A stretch of 64,000 nucleotides of DNA from Asterias rubens (lineage: Eukaryota; Echinodermata; Asteroidea; Forcipulatida; Asteriidae). The stretch is from contig NC_047081.1 of the NCBI RefSeq assembly GCF_902459465.1, positions 2,542,001-2,606,000 of the forward strand. Direction: 5' to 3'. Positions 12,701 through 22,969 of this stretch are shown one piece after another. Numbering within the stretch: the first letter of the stretch is position 1; each line of letters begins with the position of its first letter. The notes under the pieces were generated by a model, which did no database searches, was not told the DNA's origin, and worked only from the letters and a program-made list of their open reading frames with translations. Both the position numbers and the translations under genes were made by a program.

Positions 12701-15700
12701 CAATAATTACTTGCAGCCATTTGTTCTTGTTGAGTGAATTGAAGTAAAAATCTTTCTTCGGTGGTCAAAGACTTAACAATTGCAAAATATAGCTTGCCCA
12801 TTGTAAAGTTTATATCTTAATGCCGCGGAGCAGATCGGTCAGAATTCGGGAGACTTCTCATGTCCAAAAAGAACTGTCCTGCTTATAAAAGTACTACCTG
12901 GGCGGAAGGATATGAAAATCGGCCGGGACTCCTACCTTTCCCTAGTGGATTTAGTGGGCACGTCCCCGGAGTGAGTTCTTAAATTGATCTCAATAGGAGA
13001 CTTTCCAACGCTAGGTGGCAGCAGACATACCGGGTAAATTTCCATTGTTTACGTAGTTCTGAACATGCGCATAATTCTGAGAACAATGGATTTACCCGGT
13101 AAGTCTGCTGCCCTCTATCGTGCCAGAAAGTCTCCCATTAACTTTATCTGTTAAAAACTGCGCATCGATACCAAACGAACTTATTGCCAGTTTTCTATAA
13201 TAAGAATAGTTTCTAAAGCTGGTAAAGACGCTAGTTTAGTCGTGGCTCCTCTTGGAACATTCCCCCCCCCCCCCGCCACGTTCGCCATTCTATGATCCTG
13301 CTCCACCAGGGTATACCCTAAACATGTCCATCCTCGTTATATTATAGTGCATAATGTGGAAATCCAGTTGTTGTGTCAATACACGACACAATCATTCCTT
13401 CATTTTCAACCTGCAAAATCAATCCATTGCCACGTTACAAGGACTAGGATCATGTTACACTTCAAGTTGTTTAAACAAACGTGCCGTGGAAACATGTGAT
13501 ATGCACGCTAGCTGTCATAAATACTAATGTTCTAGGCGACAACTTAACTTGGTAACAGAGCTCAAAATAACAAATTACACATTATGCAAATGTAAAATTT
13601 AACAAAAGACGCACATGATTGTTTGTGTGTGTGTGTTATATTTCTTCTTATTTATTTTTGTCATTAAATCAAAAAAAAAATCATAATATTGATGTTCATA
13701 AGTCTCAGAGACTCGTAATTAAAACTGGACGTTCAAGGTTCGTGATTCAGCTCTGGAAATACTGACGTGTAATTTTGCGAAATTCAGAGCCAAGTTTGTA
13801 ATAGTAAATAACACTTACGCAAATGAAACTTTATACATCAATATTATTCAGACGTCCTCCAAAATCAAGATACCCTATAACAACACAAAGTATAGGGCCT
13901 ACCATTACTATGTCAATACCAATTTAGGAGCATTGGGAATTAATGTACGTCCAGCAGTGGAAGCGTGCATACAGACATCAACATACCAAATAAATACTGA
14001 CAGTATAAATTGCACTCAAATTGGTACGTCGCCATGACTCAATCAGTACAGAAAGTATGTAGGCATGCACTGGTTAATAAGCCAAGGTCATTACTATAAT
14101 CACATTAAGTCAGAAACTCACATGGTCAAAGTTTTCAACTCACTTTACTATTAACTCGACTCGATGCAGAACATCATTGGGGTTATCAACAAGACCTATA
14201 ATAATTAGAAAGTAGTATTGTTGTTAAAGGCAGTGGACACTATTGGTAATTACTCAAAATAATTATTAGCATGCATTAAACATTTCTGGTGAAGAGTAAA
14301 GGGGAGAGGTTGATGGTATAAAACATTGTGAGAAACGGCCCCCTCTGATGTGCCATAGTTTTCGAGAAAGAAGTAATTTTCAGCGCATTTGATTTCGAGA
14401 CCTCAGATTTAGAACTTGAGGTCTCGAAATGAACCATCTAAGCGCACACAACTTTGTGTGACAATGGTTATGTTTCTTTCTTTATTATCTCGCAACTTCG
14501 ATGACCAATTGAGCTCAAATTTTCACGGGTTTGTTATTTTATGCATATGTTGAGATACACCAACTATAAAGGCTAGTCTTTAACAATTACCAATAGTGTC
14601 CACACTGCCTTTAAAACAAAGTTTTTGTAAAGGCTTCATGGTGATAAGGATATCATGAGTATTGCTGTATCGCAAATAATGGCAGTATCGACCATAAAGG
14701 GAATCAATCTGGTCTGAAGAATGATACAAAACATCACAAAATTTAACTGTGATCAAATTTAGAATTATAATAAATCGAAACTAGTTCATCAACACTGATG
14801 AAGACCAACATAAGTGTATAGGCCTATTAATGCAAAATGCAATCTGTTTGCAACCACAAAGATAGTAATACTTCTCATCATTCAATTTCCAATGTGTAAA
14901 TTTAGGGGAGTGGCTTAACTATTTCACATATTTTTATATTTCTTTTTATTACCAATTTACCTTCTGTTTTATTTCAAATTTTAAATTTATGTAAAAAAAT
15001 GGTTGTAATTCAGCCTTCGTGCTGCGAGGACAGTTTTTTAATAAACCATCTATCTATCTACCTATCTATCATCATGCTTTTATTTTAGGCACAAACTAGA
15101 TCCTCTGATAAATCTGAAATAAATTGCTTTTGCTCCAACCTCTATTTCTACTGTTATAAGAGACACTTGTGTTCCGTAAATTTACGGTATGCAAGAAAAG
15201 TTGAATATTCTAATAAAACATTTGATTTTGGTTTACTTTGTTTACATGCCAAGCATGTATACATCATGAACTCTGTCTTAGGTCTTAACCTCCACAGGTT
15301 TTGTTTATTTTGCTACTTTTAATAAGAAGCTCACTCAAGCAAGGTCTGGTAGGGACTGACATTGACATTCGACCACTCCAAAATAATTGTCAGTTGTCGC
15401 TCTATAAACATTAATATATCATACGAATATTAACAATACGTTCCAAAGTGTTGTAGTTAATGCAATGTAATCTTAAAGGCAGTGGACACTATTGGTGTTT
15501 ATCAAAGTTACCAAGTGAACTTTTATGCTAGCAATTATTTTGAGTAATTACCATTCCAAGAGGCCAGCCTTTAAGGCATAATCTGTGGACGGTAGGTGTG
15601 TACAGCGTTAAAGACAGTGACCACTATTAGTAATTGTCAACGACCAGTCTTCTCACTTGGTGTATCTCAACATATGCATAAATAACAAACCTGTGAAAAT

Positions 15701-17091
15701 TTGAGCTCAATTGGCCGTCGGAGTTGCGAGATAACTATGGAAGAAAAAACACCCTTGCCACACAAGTTGAAAGTTGTGTGCTTTCAGATGCTTGATTTTG
15801 AGACCTCAAATTCTAAACCTGAGGTCTCGAAATCAAATTTGTGGAAAATACTCCTGTCTCGAATTAGTCACTTCAGAAGGAGCAGCTGTTTCTCACAATG
15901 TTTTTTTTTACTATCAACAGCCCCCCACTACTCGTTACCAAATGAGGTTTTATGCTGATAACTTTTGTTGAGTAATTACCAATAGTGTCCACTGCCTTTA
16001 AAGGTGTGGAGTCATTTCAAATGGCAGGTTTGCTCTTGGTTAAACGTGTGGTCCGTGCGCAGCACACTGAGAAGTTACCTCTTCGGTTCAATGATAAAAA
16101 AGAAAAATGTAACTCAATTTATTTACGAAAACGAGACTTTAGGTTTCTCTCACATCTTGCTTAATAAATTTCTTTGTTTTCACAACTCAATTGTTTGTTC
16201 AACCCCCCCCCCCCAAGTTTTTCTTAGTTTGGTAATCATATCATTGTTACCTATTAAAGACAGTGGACACTATTGGTAATTACTCAAAATAATTATCAGC
16301 AAAAAAACTCACTTGGTAATGAGTAATGGGGAGAGATTGATAGTGTAAAACATTGTGAGAAACGGTTCCCTCTGAAGTGACATAATAGTTTTCGAGAAAG
16401 AAGTAATTTTCCACGAATTTGATTTCGAGACCTCAGGTTTAGAGTTTGAGGTCTCGAAATCGACCATCTAAACGCACACAACTTCGTGTGACAAGGATGT
16501 TTTTCTTTCATAATTATCTCGCAACTTTGACGACCAATTGAGCCCAACTTTTCACAGGTTTGTCATTTTATGGATATGTTGAGATACACCAAGTGAGAAG
16601 ACTGGTCTTTGACAATTACCAATAGTGTCCACTGTCTTTAACCAGGTAGCGTAATTTAACCTATATGATGTTATATATAAAGACTGTCTTTACTTATCAG
16701 ATGATATGTGTATCAGTTTAATGCACGTCTTCTATCTAATAAGTGAACACTACGTAAACAAATTTAGTGACTAGCGATTCCATTAACTAGATTCCAACCC
16801 TGTATCTCTAAGTCGGCCAGGGCGAGCCCGATTCAATTTACTCATGACACTAATGGTACTCAAGCTTTTTTAATTCAATTGTGTCTTGTGATGTATTGCC
16901 GATGTCTACTTTTAGGCATAGTTTAAATGGTATAAAGTGATTTATGGCTGGCACGATAGAGGGTACGGTACCCCTCTACAGTCACATCTCAGACCTGACA
17001 TTCAATAATTGCAAGCTTTCCATAACCTGACCAACTGGAGGGGGTGTGCTCAAACGCATGATATGCAGCATCATTCTGCGTCTTTTGAATG

Positions 17092-17122
<31 letters not shown>

Positions 17123-20100
17123 AACGGGATACAAAGAACAATCAGTTTTACACTTAAAGAGACTGGACACTATTGGTAATTGTCAAAGACCAGTCTTCTC
17201 ACATGGTGTAGGCCTTTCTCAACATATGCATAAAACAACAAACCTGAAAATGTGAAAATTTGAGCTCAAGTGGTCCTCGAAGTGGCGAGATAAATACGGA
17301 AGAAAAAAACACCCTTGTCACACAAAGTTGTGTGCTTCGAGATGCTTGATTTCGAGACCTCAAAATCTAATTCTGAGATCTCGAAATCAAATTCGTGTAA
17401 AATACCGTCTTTCTCGTAAACTATACGTTGCTTCAGAGGGAGCCGTTTCTAACAATGTTTTATACTATAAACAACTCCCCATATTATACTCGTTTACTAA
17501 GTAAAGTAAAGTAAAGCCTTTAATTTAGTTTCATTGTTTAATTCTGGTTGTGAAGCCAATGGCTATAATGTTGACACTAGAAGAACCCAAATGGAGAGCA
17601 GACGACAATAAACTTTCAAAATTGACATGTGGGAGAAAAATCCAAAGAGATTTATTCCAAGTGAAAACACACGCTATCATATAATGGGGGGCAGAAAGCT
17701 CTATCCGGCGGGTCTGAAGCTTGGGTCCGAAAGTTGGGTCCGAAGCTGCAATCCCGGCCAAAATGCTTGGGCCACCCTTTCCTGATACAACAGTTCCCTG
17801 TGCACTTCCAATTCACATTCACATTCAAAACATTTGCCCCCGCTCAATGATGACCGTAATTCGGAACACAGTCGGCAAATGGAACCAACATTGAAAGGGG
17901 GCAGGGGGGCCCAACGAGATATGGCCGGGATTGTAGGGTCCGAAGCTAGGGTCCGAAGCTAGGGTCCGAAGCTTGGGTCCGAAGCTTGGGTCCGAAGCTA
18001 GGGTCCGAAGCTAGGGTCCGAAGTTTGTGTCAGAAGTTTGTGTCTGAAGTTTGTGTCAGAAAATTGGGTCCGAAGTTTGTGTCCGAAGTTTGTGTCCGAA
18101 GTTTGTGTCAGAAGCTATAGGGTCCGAAGTTTGTGTCCGAAGTTTGTGTCCGAAGTTTGTGTCAGAAGCTATAAGGGTCCGAAGTTTGGGTCCGAAGTTT
18201 GTGTCAGAAGTTTGTGTCAGAAGTTTGTGGTAGAAGTTTGTGTCAGAAGTTTGTGTCAGAAGCTGGTGTCCGAATGGTTGAAGGCGATGATTGATGCTCC
18301 CATGCAACCTGACCACCCAATAGTGGCTGAATTTGGTTTACGAACTAAGAACGCATTTCTATTCATTGAATACAATCGTTGCATTATTAAGCTTCTTAAC
18401 TCACACGATTATCTTTATAGGCTCAGCGTCTTTAAACGAATGATCAGCCAGTGTCGAAAAACGTCAAATGAAGCTTTTAGGATACAGTCAACGAACCAAT
18501 AAAGTTGGCATATGTTTATATTGATGGCTGTCAAGAAAACATAACCTTGAATAGGTAATCACACATTACATCTTAGGAGGTATTTTGGTGATGAAATATC
18601 TCAAACTAAAATATTTGCACATTAAAGGCAAGGTACACGTTTGGTAATTATTCAAAACAAATATTAACTTAAAAACTGACTTGGTTAAGAGCATTAGAGA
18701 GCTGTTGATAGAATAAAACATTGTGGGAAACGACTCACTCTGAAGTAAAGGAAGTTTTTGAGAAAGAGGCAGTTTCTCACTAAAACAATATAAAGAAGCT
18801 AGAAGTCTTTTATTCCTATCTGAAAGCACACAACAATGGTGTTTTTTCTTTCATCTTTTTCTCGCAACTTCGATGACCGATTGAGCCCAAATTTTCACAG
18901 GCTTGTTATTTTATGCTGAAGATGGGATACACCAAGTGAGAACACTGGTCTTTGACAATTACCAATAGTGTACCTTCCCTTTAAGTTGGATGTCCATGCA
19001 TTCAGGGTCATGATAATAATCGCACATACAATAGAAAGCCAGCTCATCAACCATTTAGCAGATTTGTCAAGTCATGGTGGCTGGGGTGAATAATGGTTTC
19101 TGCTTAAAGGCAGTGGACACTATTGGTAATTATAAAAAAAAATTAGCATAAAACGTTACTTGTATTTTAATGGGGAGAGGTTGATGGTATAAAACATTGT
19201 GAGAAACGGCTCCCTCTGAAGTAACATAGTTTTCGAGAAAGAAGTAATTTTCCACGAATTTGATTTCGAGACCTCAGATTTAGAACTTGAGGTCTCGAAA
19301 TCAACCATCTAAACGCACACAACTTCGTGTGACAAGGGTGTTTTTTTCTGTCATTATTATCTCGCAACTGACAACCGATTGAGATCAAATTTTCACAGGT
19401 TTGTTATTGTATGCATATGTTGAGATACACCAACTGTGAAGGCTAGTCTTTGACAATTACCAATAGTGTCCACTGCCTTTAAGTAACATTCATCCAGTTA
19501 TTGACTTCAAACTAATACTTTGCAATCTGTATTGTATATTTCAGAGTTGGCATGCAGTGAGTTAATGTATGTATTCACAGTGAGACCACATACATCAGAG
19601 GATTTTAAAGCAGCTGAGCTTCAATACTTCGCTTCGAAGCAACTCACTACAATGGATTCTAACTCAGTCCTCAGCATTCAAGTTCATTTAATTGAAGACA
19701 CCCCGACTAGATGCCGATTGATGGGGATTCATCGTCAGCCTTCACCAGGTCGTAGATGGCGCACTTTGGATATCACTTCTCACCTTGTCCACATCATGAA
19801 CGCGACAAAATCAACCACTTCAAAATTAGTTATTGGGGTGTCATTTAAGGTACTCGCCGGGTCACATAATACACCACATGATCGTGACGTCATTGAGAGG
19901 GTTATCTCAAATCATGCGCGCCCATTTCTTCTGATGTACGCGCTTGAAGACGAGAGTAACGATAAAAACTCTGCACTGCCTTGGGCTAAAGAAGAAGCCA
20001 GGAAACTGCACTATGAACAAACAGTCCACTCTAGACACGCAAGGAGCATTGATACTAAAACATACCCAATACTCACCAATGAGTTCCCAGAGGATGGGAA

Positions 20101-21065
20101 AACGAATCTTGCACACCAAGCTACTTTCCAACACTTCACTGAACAAGACAGCAACAGACGCAAAGAGAAGAAACGCACTGGTAAAAAGCGCAAAGGTCAC
20201 AGCAAAAAGCGCGGCAAAGCACCACTATTGGACCCGACAAGCTCATTATCGGATGATGTTAAAGAACCTGTGCTGAATGGTGATGATGCTATGAACACCG
20301 TGAATCCCAGTAATGGTGTCTGCTCAAGACATCCAATGTTTGTTAACTTTAGTACAATGAACTGGGATAGGTACGTGATTGCACCATCAGGAGGATTCGA
20401 GGCTTACTATTGTGCAGGATCTTGCAGCTTTCCTCTCTCAAAGGTTAGTTTTGTATTCTTCTCCTAGAACTAAGAGGTTCCTTCCGCTATAGTCTCCACA
20501 AACATCAACGGTCATCATGTAAGAATCTTATTCAACACTATATATTGCCCTTCACGTTTATAATGTACCCGGAGTTCTCTTTTGAAACTCGATCTCACCA
20601 ACTTATGCCTTTACACTTTTTTGTTACACAGTAAGCTCAGCTCAGACAATACATTCTACACAAATAAACTTGCACCTAAATGTAGCCCCAAACATGTACT
20701 ACATCTAGGTACTTAGTTTGGGGCTACATTTAGGTCAGGCTACACAGGGCTCGGGCTACATTTAGGTGTCGCACAGACGCCCGTGCATGGTTCTACATCA
20801 TACCATAATATCTTTACCAAAATGATTGGTTATTCCGATTGATTCTTTTATTATTCTATTATTCTTTATGACCCAGACGTCCAACCCGTCAAACCATGCC
20901 CATATCCAGAGCGTAATGAGTGCAGTAACATCTCAAGACATACCACCACCGTGCTGTGTTCCACAGAGCATGTCACCGCTCAGTATCCTGTATTTCAACG
21001 AAGAGAATGACGTGGCTCTCAAGACGTATCAGAATATGGTGGTCGAGTCGTGTGGTTGCCGTTGA
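9492..21065 (+). CDS. BMP3: BMP3/GDF10-like TGF-beta superfamily ligand
   Basis: Three exons (9492-9771, 19545-20443, 20877-21065) join in phases 1 and 0 to give 455 residues. Residues about 12-26 are hydrophobic and form a signal peptide. A long prodomain follows. RHAR at 257-260 and a basic cluster at 298-316 (RRKEKKR, KKRK, KKR) are candidate proprotein-convertase sites. The C-terminal domain starts at Cys353 and has all seven knot cysteines: C353, the pair in YYCAGSC, the CC pair of PPPCCVP, and the final CGC. The motifs FEAYYCAG, NPSNHAHIQSV and SPLSILYFNEEN match BMP3/GDF10 best; ADMP is the nearest alternative. The intron just after FPLSK in the mature domain also agrees with my recollection of the BMP3/GDF10 gene layout. 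The product should be a secreted dimer acting on serine/threonine-kinase receptors; in vertebrates BMP3 tends to antagonise other BMPs. AATAAA at 21086 follows the stop by about 20 bases. Confidence 0.93.
9923..10290 (+). mobile_element. TTAA MITE, type A-like, diverged
   Basis: Starts TTAAAGACACTTGACACTAT and ends CATCAGTGCCTTTAA. The central palindrome is lost. Intron 1 of the BMP3-like gene. Confidence 0.78.
10786..10860. repeat. 12-bp minisatellite GGTCTGTCAATG
   Basis: About six imperfect head-to-tail copies of GGTCTGTCAATG / GGTCTGCCCATG. Confidence 0.85.
10944..11239 (-). mobile_element. TTAA MITE, type A, internally deleted
   Basis: Both ends are intact (TTAAAGGCACTGGACACTAT ... GTCCACTGCCTTTAA) and the central palindrome GAGACCTCA...TGAGGTCTC is present. 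Part of the left arm after CCAGTCTTG is missing. Confidence 0.88.
11942..12138 (+). mobile_element. TTAA MITE, type A, 3'-truncated
   Basis: Starts TTAAATGCAGGGGACACTAT and stops at the central GAGGTCTC palindrome. Confidence 0.82.
12193..12436. mobile_element. 244-bp inverted-repeat MITE
   Basis: About 85-bp imperfect terminal inverted repeats (GGGCCTGATTTCATAGAGC...GCTCTATGAAATTGGGCCC) with AACAGGATTACCAACAAAAT near the inner ends. Confidence 0.85.
12437..12990. other. Intron 1 stretch without recognised feature
   Basis: Unique-looking intron DNA of the BMP3-like gene; nothing further seen. Confidence 0.4.
12992..13139. mobile_element. Palindromic element E (GAGACTTTCCAACGCTAGGTGG)
   Basis: Inverted arms begin GGAGACTTTCCAACGCTAGG and end CGTGCCAGAAAGTCTCC, with inner arms ACCGGGTAAATTTCCATTGT and CAATGGATTTACCCGGT. 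A second copy is at 31573-31716. Confidence 0.85.
13140..14220. other. Intron 1 stretch without recognised feature
   Basis: AT-rich intron DNA with a poly-C run near 13262-13274 and a (GT)n run near 13621. No gene or full repeat recognised. Confidence 0.4.
14224..14614 (+). mobile_element. TTAA MITE, type A, full length
   Basis: Starts TTAAAGGCAGTGGACACTAT, central GAGACCTCAGATTTAGAACT palindrome, ends GTCCACACTGCCTTTAA. Confidence 0.92.
14985..15070 (+). mobile_element. 3' tail of a non-LTR retroelement
   Basis: CAGCCTTCGTGCTGCGAGGA is followed by AATAAACC and a (TATC)n tail. Only the tail is recognisable. Confidence 0.5.
15473..15574. mobile_element. TTAA MITE remnant, 102 bp
   Basis: The two ends TTAAAGGCAGTGGACACTAT and GCCTTTAA remain with the middle deleted. 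Confidence 0.75.
15608..16001 (-). mobile_element. TTAA MITE, type A, full length
   Basis: Starts TTAAAGACAGTGACCACTAT, has the central GAGACCTCAAATTCTAAACC palindrome and ends GTGTCCACTGCCTTTAA. Confidence 0.92.
16254..16641 (+). mobile_element. TTAA MITE, type A, full length
   Basis: Starts TTAAAGACAGTGGACACTAT and ends GTGTCCACTGTCTTTAA, with an intact central palindrome. A poly-C run lies 40 bp upstream. Confidence 0.92.
17154..17523 (-). mobile_element. TTAA MITE, type A, right arm altered
   Basis: Starts TTAAAGAGACTGGACACTAT with a good central palindrome. The last part has been replaced by a short GTAAA repeat before GCCTTTAA. A poly-T run (about 17093-17120) precedes it. Confidence 0.82.
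17934..18270. repeat. 12-bp minisatellite (GTCCGAAGYTTG)
   Basis: More than 20 imperfect head-to-tail units. The left half reads GGGTCCGAAGCT(A/T) and the right half GTGTCAGAAGTTT. A few more units are at 17711-17746, flanked by inverted GGCCGGGATTG motifs. The array stays open in several frames (VRSLCPKFVSE-type repeats) simply because of its period, so it is not taken as a gene. Confidence 0.93.
18622..18984 (+). mobile_element. TTAA MITE, type B, full length
   Basis: Starts TTAAAGGCAAGGTACACG and ends GTGTACCTTCCCTTTAA. The centre is a decayed GAAGCTAGAAGTC palindrome. Confidence 0.9.
19104..19482 (+). mobile_element. TTAA MITE, type A, full length, 60 bp before exon 2
   Basis: Starts TTAAAGGCAGTGGACACTAT and ends GTCCACTGCCTTTAA only about 60 bases before the exon 2 acceptor of the BMP3-like gene. 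Confidence 0.92.
19545..20443 (+). CDS. BMP3: BMP3-like exon 2 (prodomain, cleavage sites, first half of cysteine knot)
   Basis: The exon follows acceptor TTTCAG, opens with the rest of Glu94 and runs to Lys393 (FPLSK), ending phase 0 at GTTAGT. It holds most of the propeptide, the basic cleavage cluster and knot cysteines 1 to 3. Confidence 0.93.
20877..21065 (+). CDS. BMP3: BMP3-like exon 3 (second half of cysteine knot, stop)
   Basis: The exon follows acceptor GACCCAG and encodes residues 394-455: TSNPSNHAHIQSV, the CC pair, and the ESCGCR terminus, then TGA. A partial copy of this exon and its acceptor is at 22392-22470. Confidence 0.94.
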   Translation, partial: TSNPSNHAHIQSVMSAVTSQDIPPPCCVPQSMSPLSILYFNEENDVALKTYQNMVVESCGCR

Positions 21066-21085
21066 GCTAAAAACAACAGATGGAG

Positions 21086-21091
21086 AATAAA
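21086..21091 (+). terminator. Candidate poly(A) signal of the BMP3-like gene
   Basis: AATAAA lies 21 bases after the TGA stop. This is very close for a developmental ligand, so distal poly(A) sites may also be used. Confidence 0.45.
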
Positions 21092-21215
21092 CTTACGTTG
21101 TCAATTATTAAAGCTATAACATTATGTATATACAAATGGTTATTCCAACTTGATTATTGTAAAAGAGCATATTATTACACTAAAATTGTATAACCTAATT
21201 TTTGGAATGTAGTGT

Positions 21216-21545
21216 TTAAAGGCACTTGGACACTATTGGTAATTACTCATAATAATTGTTAGCATAAAAACGTACTTGGTAACGAGTAATGGGGAGAGGT
21301 TGGTAGTGTAGAACATTGTTAAACGGCTCCCTCTGAAGATAACATAGTTTATGAAAAAGAAGTAATTTTTCACTTAAGTATTTAAATTGAATTCGAGACC
21401 TCAGCTGAGGTTTTGAATGCATCATCTGAAGGCACACAACTAGTGGGACTGTTTTTGTTTTATCCATTCTCTCGCTACCTCGACGATCAATAAATTAGTT
21501 CAAGTTTTTACTGGTTTGTTATTTTATGCAAATGTTGAAATAGCG
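21216..21545 (+). mobile_element. TTAA MITE, type A, 3'-truncated
   Basis: Starts TTAAAGGCACTTGGACACTA and reads as far as ATGCAAATGTTGAAATA. It lies just downstream of the BMP3-like gene. Confidence 0.82.
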
Positions 21546-21559
21546 CAAGCGCCGAATTT

Positions 21560-22340
21560 CTATGTAATAAACGAATTGTGCATAATGGAGTACGCACGCG
21601 CACAAGCAACAACTCACTGACAGCCCTTGACGTAAGCGTATAATTCCACCATTCCGTTATAATGCGTCGATTCTTCGCTTTAAGCCAAACCTCTAAATTA
21701 TTCTAGGGCCATATTTCATTAACCTGACAAATTTCTTTGCTAAGCACATACTAAGTGGGCACCAGTAACAAAAATGAGAACTTGGGGTTATGTTGTCTTG
21801 AGACCAATTTCCGTTTAGCAGTATTTTGTGTGCTTACACTTACATGCTTCATGAGACTGGCTGCGTCCCGTAAAAGTTGTTTGGATTCCTTTTAGGGTGA
21901 AAATAGAAACCGGTTGGAAAGCATGCGTCATGTATGTTAATTAATAACTCTTATCAATAAAGTAAAAGTTTTTAAAAGATAGTAATGATAAAATAATGCT
22001 AATGTTATCACGCATTGATAGGTTTAATGCTACGCACGACACATTACCGCTTATCAGTGTTGTCATAATTTGTTTAAAGCGACTTTTGTTCGTGGTGTCA
22101 TAACAAAAGGCGTTATTATAAGTATGTATCATATAGGCCTACCTATAAGCAGAAATATAACGCCATTTGAAGGCTAGAATTTAACAAAGTCTGGTGGGAT
22201 AAATTTCTTTATTACTAAAATTAGTTGCCGGTTTAAATTTGAATTCTTTGACTTTAGAGTCTGTTGTTATTTCACATCATCTCGGGAACAATTGTTGCGT
22301 ATCGTAATGAATGTGTGTGTCAGCGTAGGAGGTTTTACAT
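21560..22340. other. Intergenic stretch downstream of the BMP3-like gene
   Basis: No gene or complete repeat recognised; short ORFs only. Confidence 0.4.
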
Positions 22341-22348
22341 CGCTATGT

Positions 22349-22516
22349 ACATAGCTAATATGGATTTATACTCGCACGTAATCCGACATTTTGACCCAGA
22401 CGTCCAACCCGTCAAACCATGCCCATATCCAGAGCGTAATGAGTGCAGTATCAGCTCAAGACGTACCACCACATAGCTAATATGGATTTATACCCGCACG
22501 TAATCCGACATTTTGA
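22349..22516. repeat. 46-bp direct repeats flanking the copied exon
   Basis: The sequence beginning ACATAGCTAATATGGATTTA occurs at 22349-22394 and again at 22471-22516 with one difference (CTCGC versus CCCGC). The period is 122 bp, with the exon copy in the middle. Confidence 0.9.
22392..22470 (+). pseudogene. Copied fragment of BMP3-like exon 3
   Basis: About 78 bp match 20869-20947 (the last bases of intron 2, the CCCAG acceptor and the first part of exon 3) with roughly three substitutions. The frame stays open through NPSNHAHIQSVMSAV and then stops at TAA just past the copy. The piece sits exactly between two 46-bp direct repeats (22349-22394 and 22471-22516). If spliced in place of exon 3 it would give a ligand lacking knot cysteines 4 to 7. 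Confidence 0.85.
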
Positions 22517-22674
22517 TGTACATTTTATGTGTAGGTTTCTTTTAAATCTTTCAGTCAGTTAAAATGTTTCAGTACGTAGTACAATATTAATGAATTTCAG
22601 ATAGGGTGTTGTATTGGGTATTTTGTGAGTTTATGGCCTGAAAAATTAAACAGCTATGATGGTCAAATATTAAC

Positions 22675-22968
22675 TTAAAGTTAGTGGACACTATTGGTAA
22701 TTACTCAAAATAACTATTGTCATAAAACCTTACTTGGTAATGAGTAATGGAGAGAGGTTGATAGTATAAAACACTGTGAGAAACGGTGACGTAGTTTTCG
22801 AGAAAGAAGTAATTTTCCACGAATTTGATTTCGAGACCTTGGACTTATAATTTTAGGTCTCGAAATCAAGCATCTGGGAGCACACATTACTTCGTGTGAC
22901 AAAGGTGTTTTTTCTTTCATTATTATCTCGCAACTTCGACAACCAATTGAGCTCAAACTTTCACAGTC
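22675..22968 (+). mobile_element. TTAA MITE, type A, 3'-truncated
   Basis: Starts TTAAAGTTAGTGGACACTAT; ends abruptly at CTTTCACAG in the right arm. Confidence 0.85.
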
Positions 22969-22969
22969 T

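Noticed and set aside
18038-18502. 154-codon ORF with VRSLCPKFVSE repeats
   Set aside because: It is the translation of a 12-bp minisatellite; the opposite strand is open too, and there are no exon signals.
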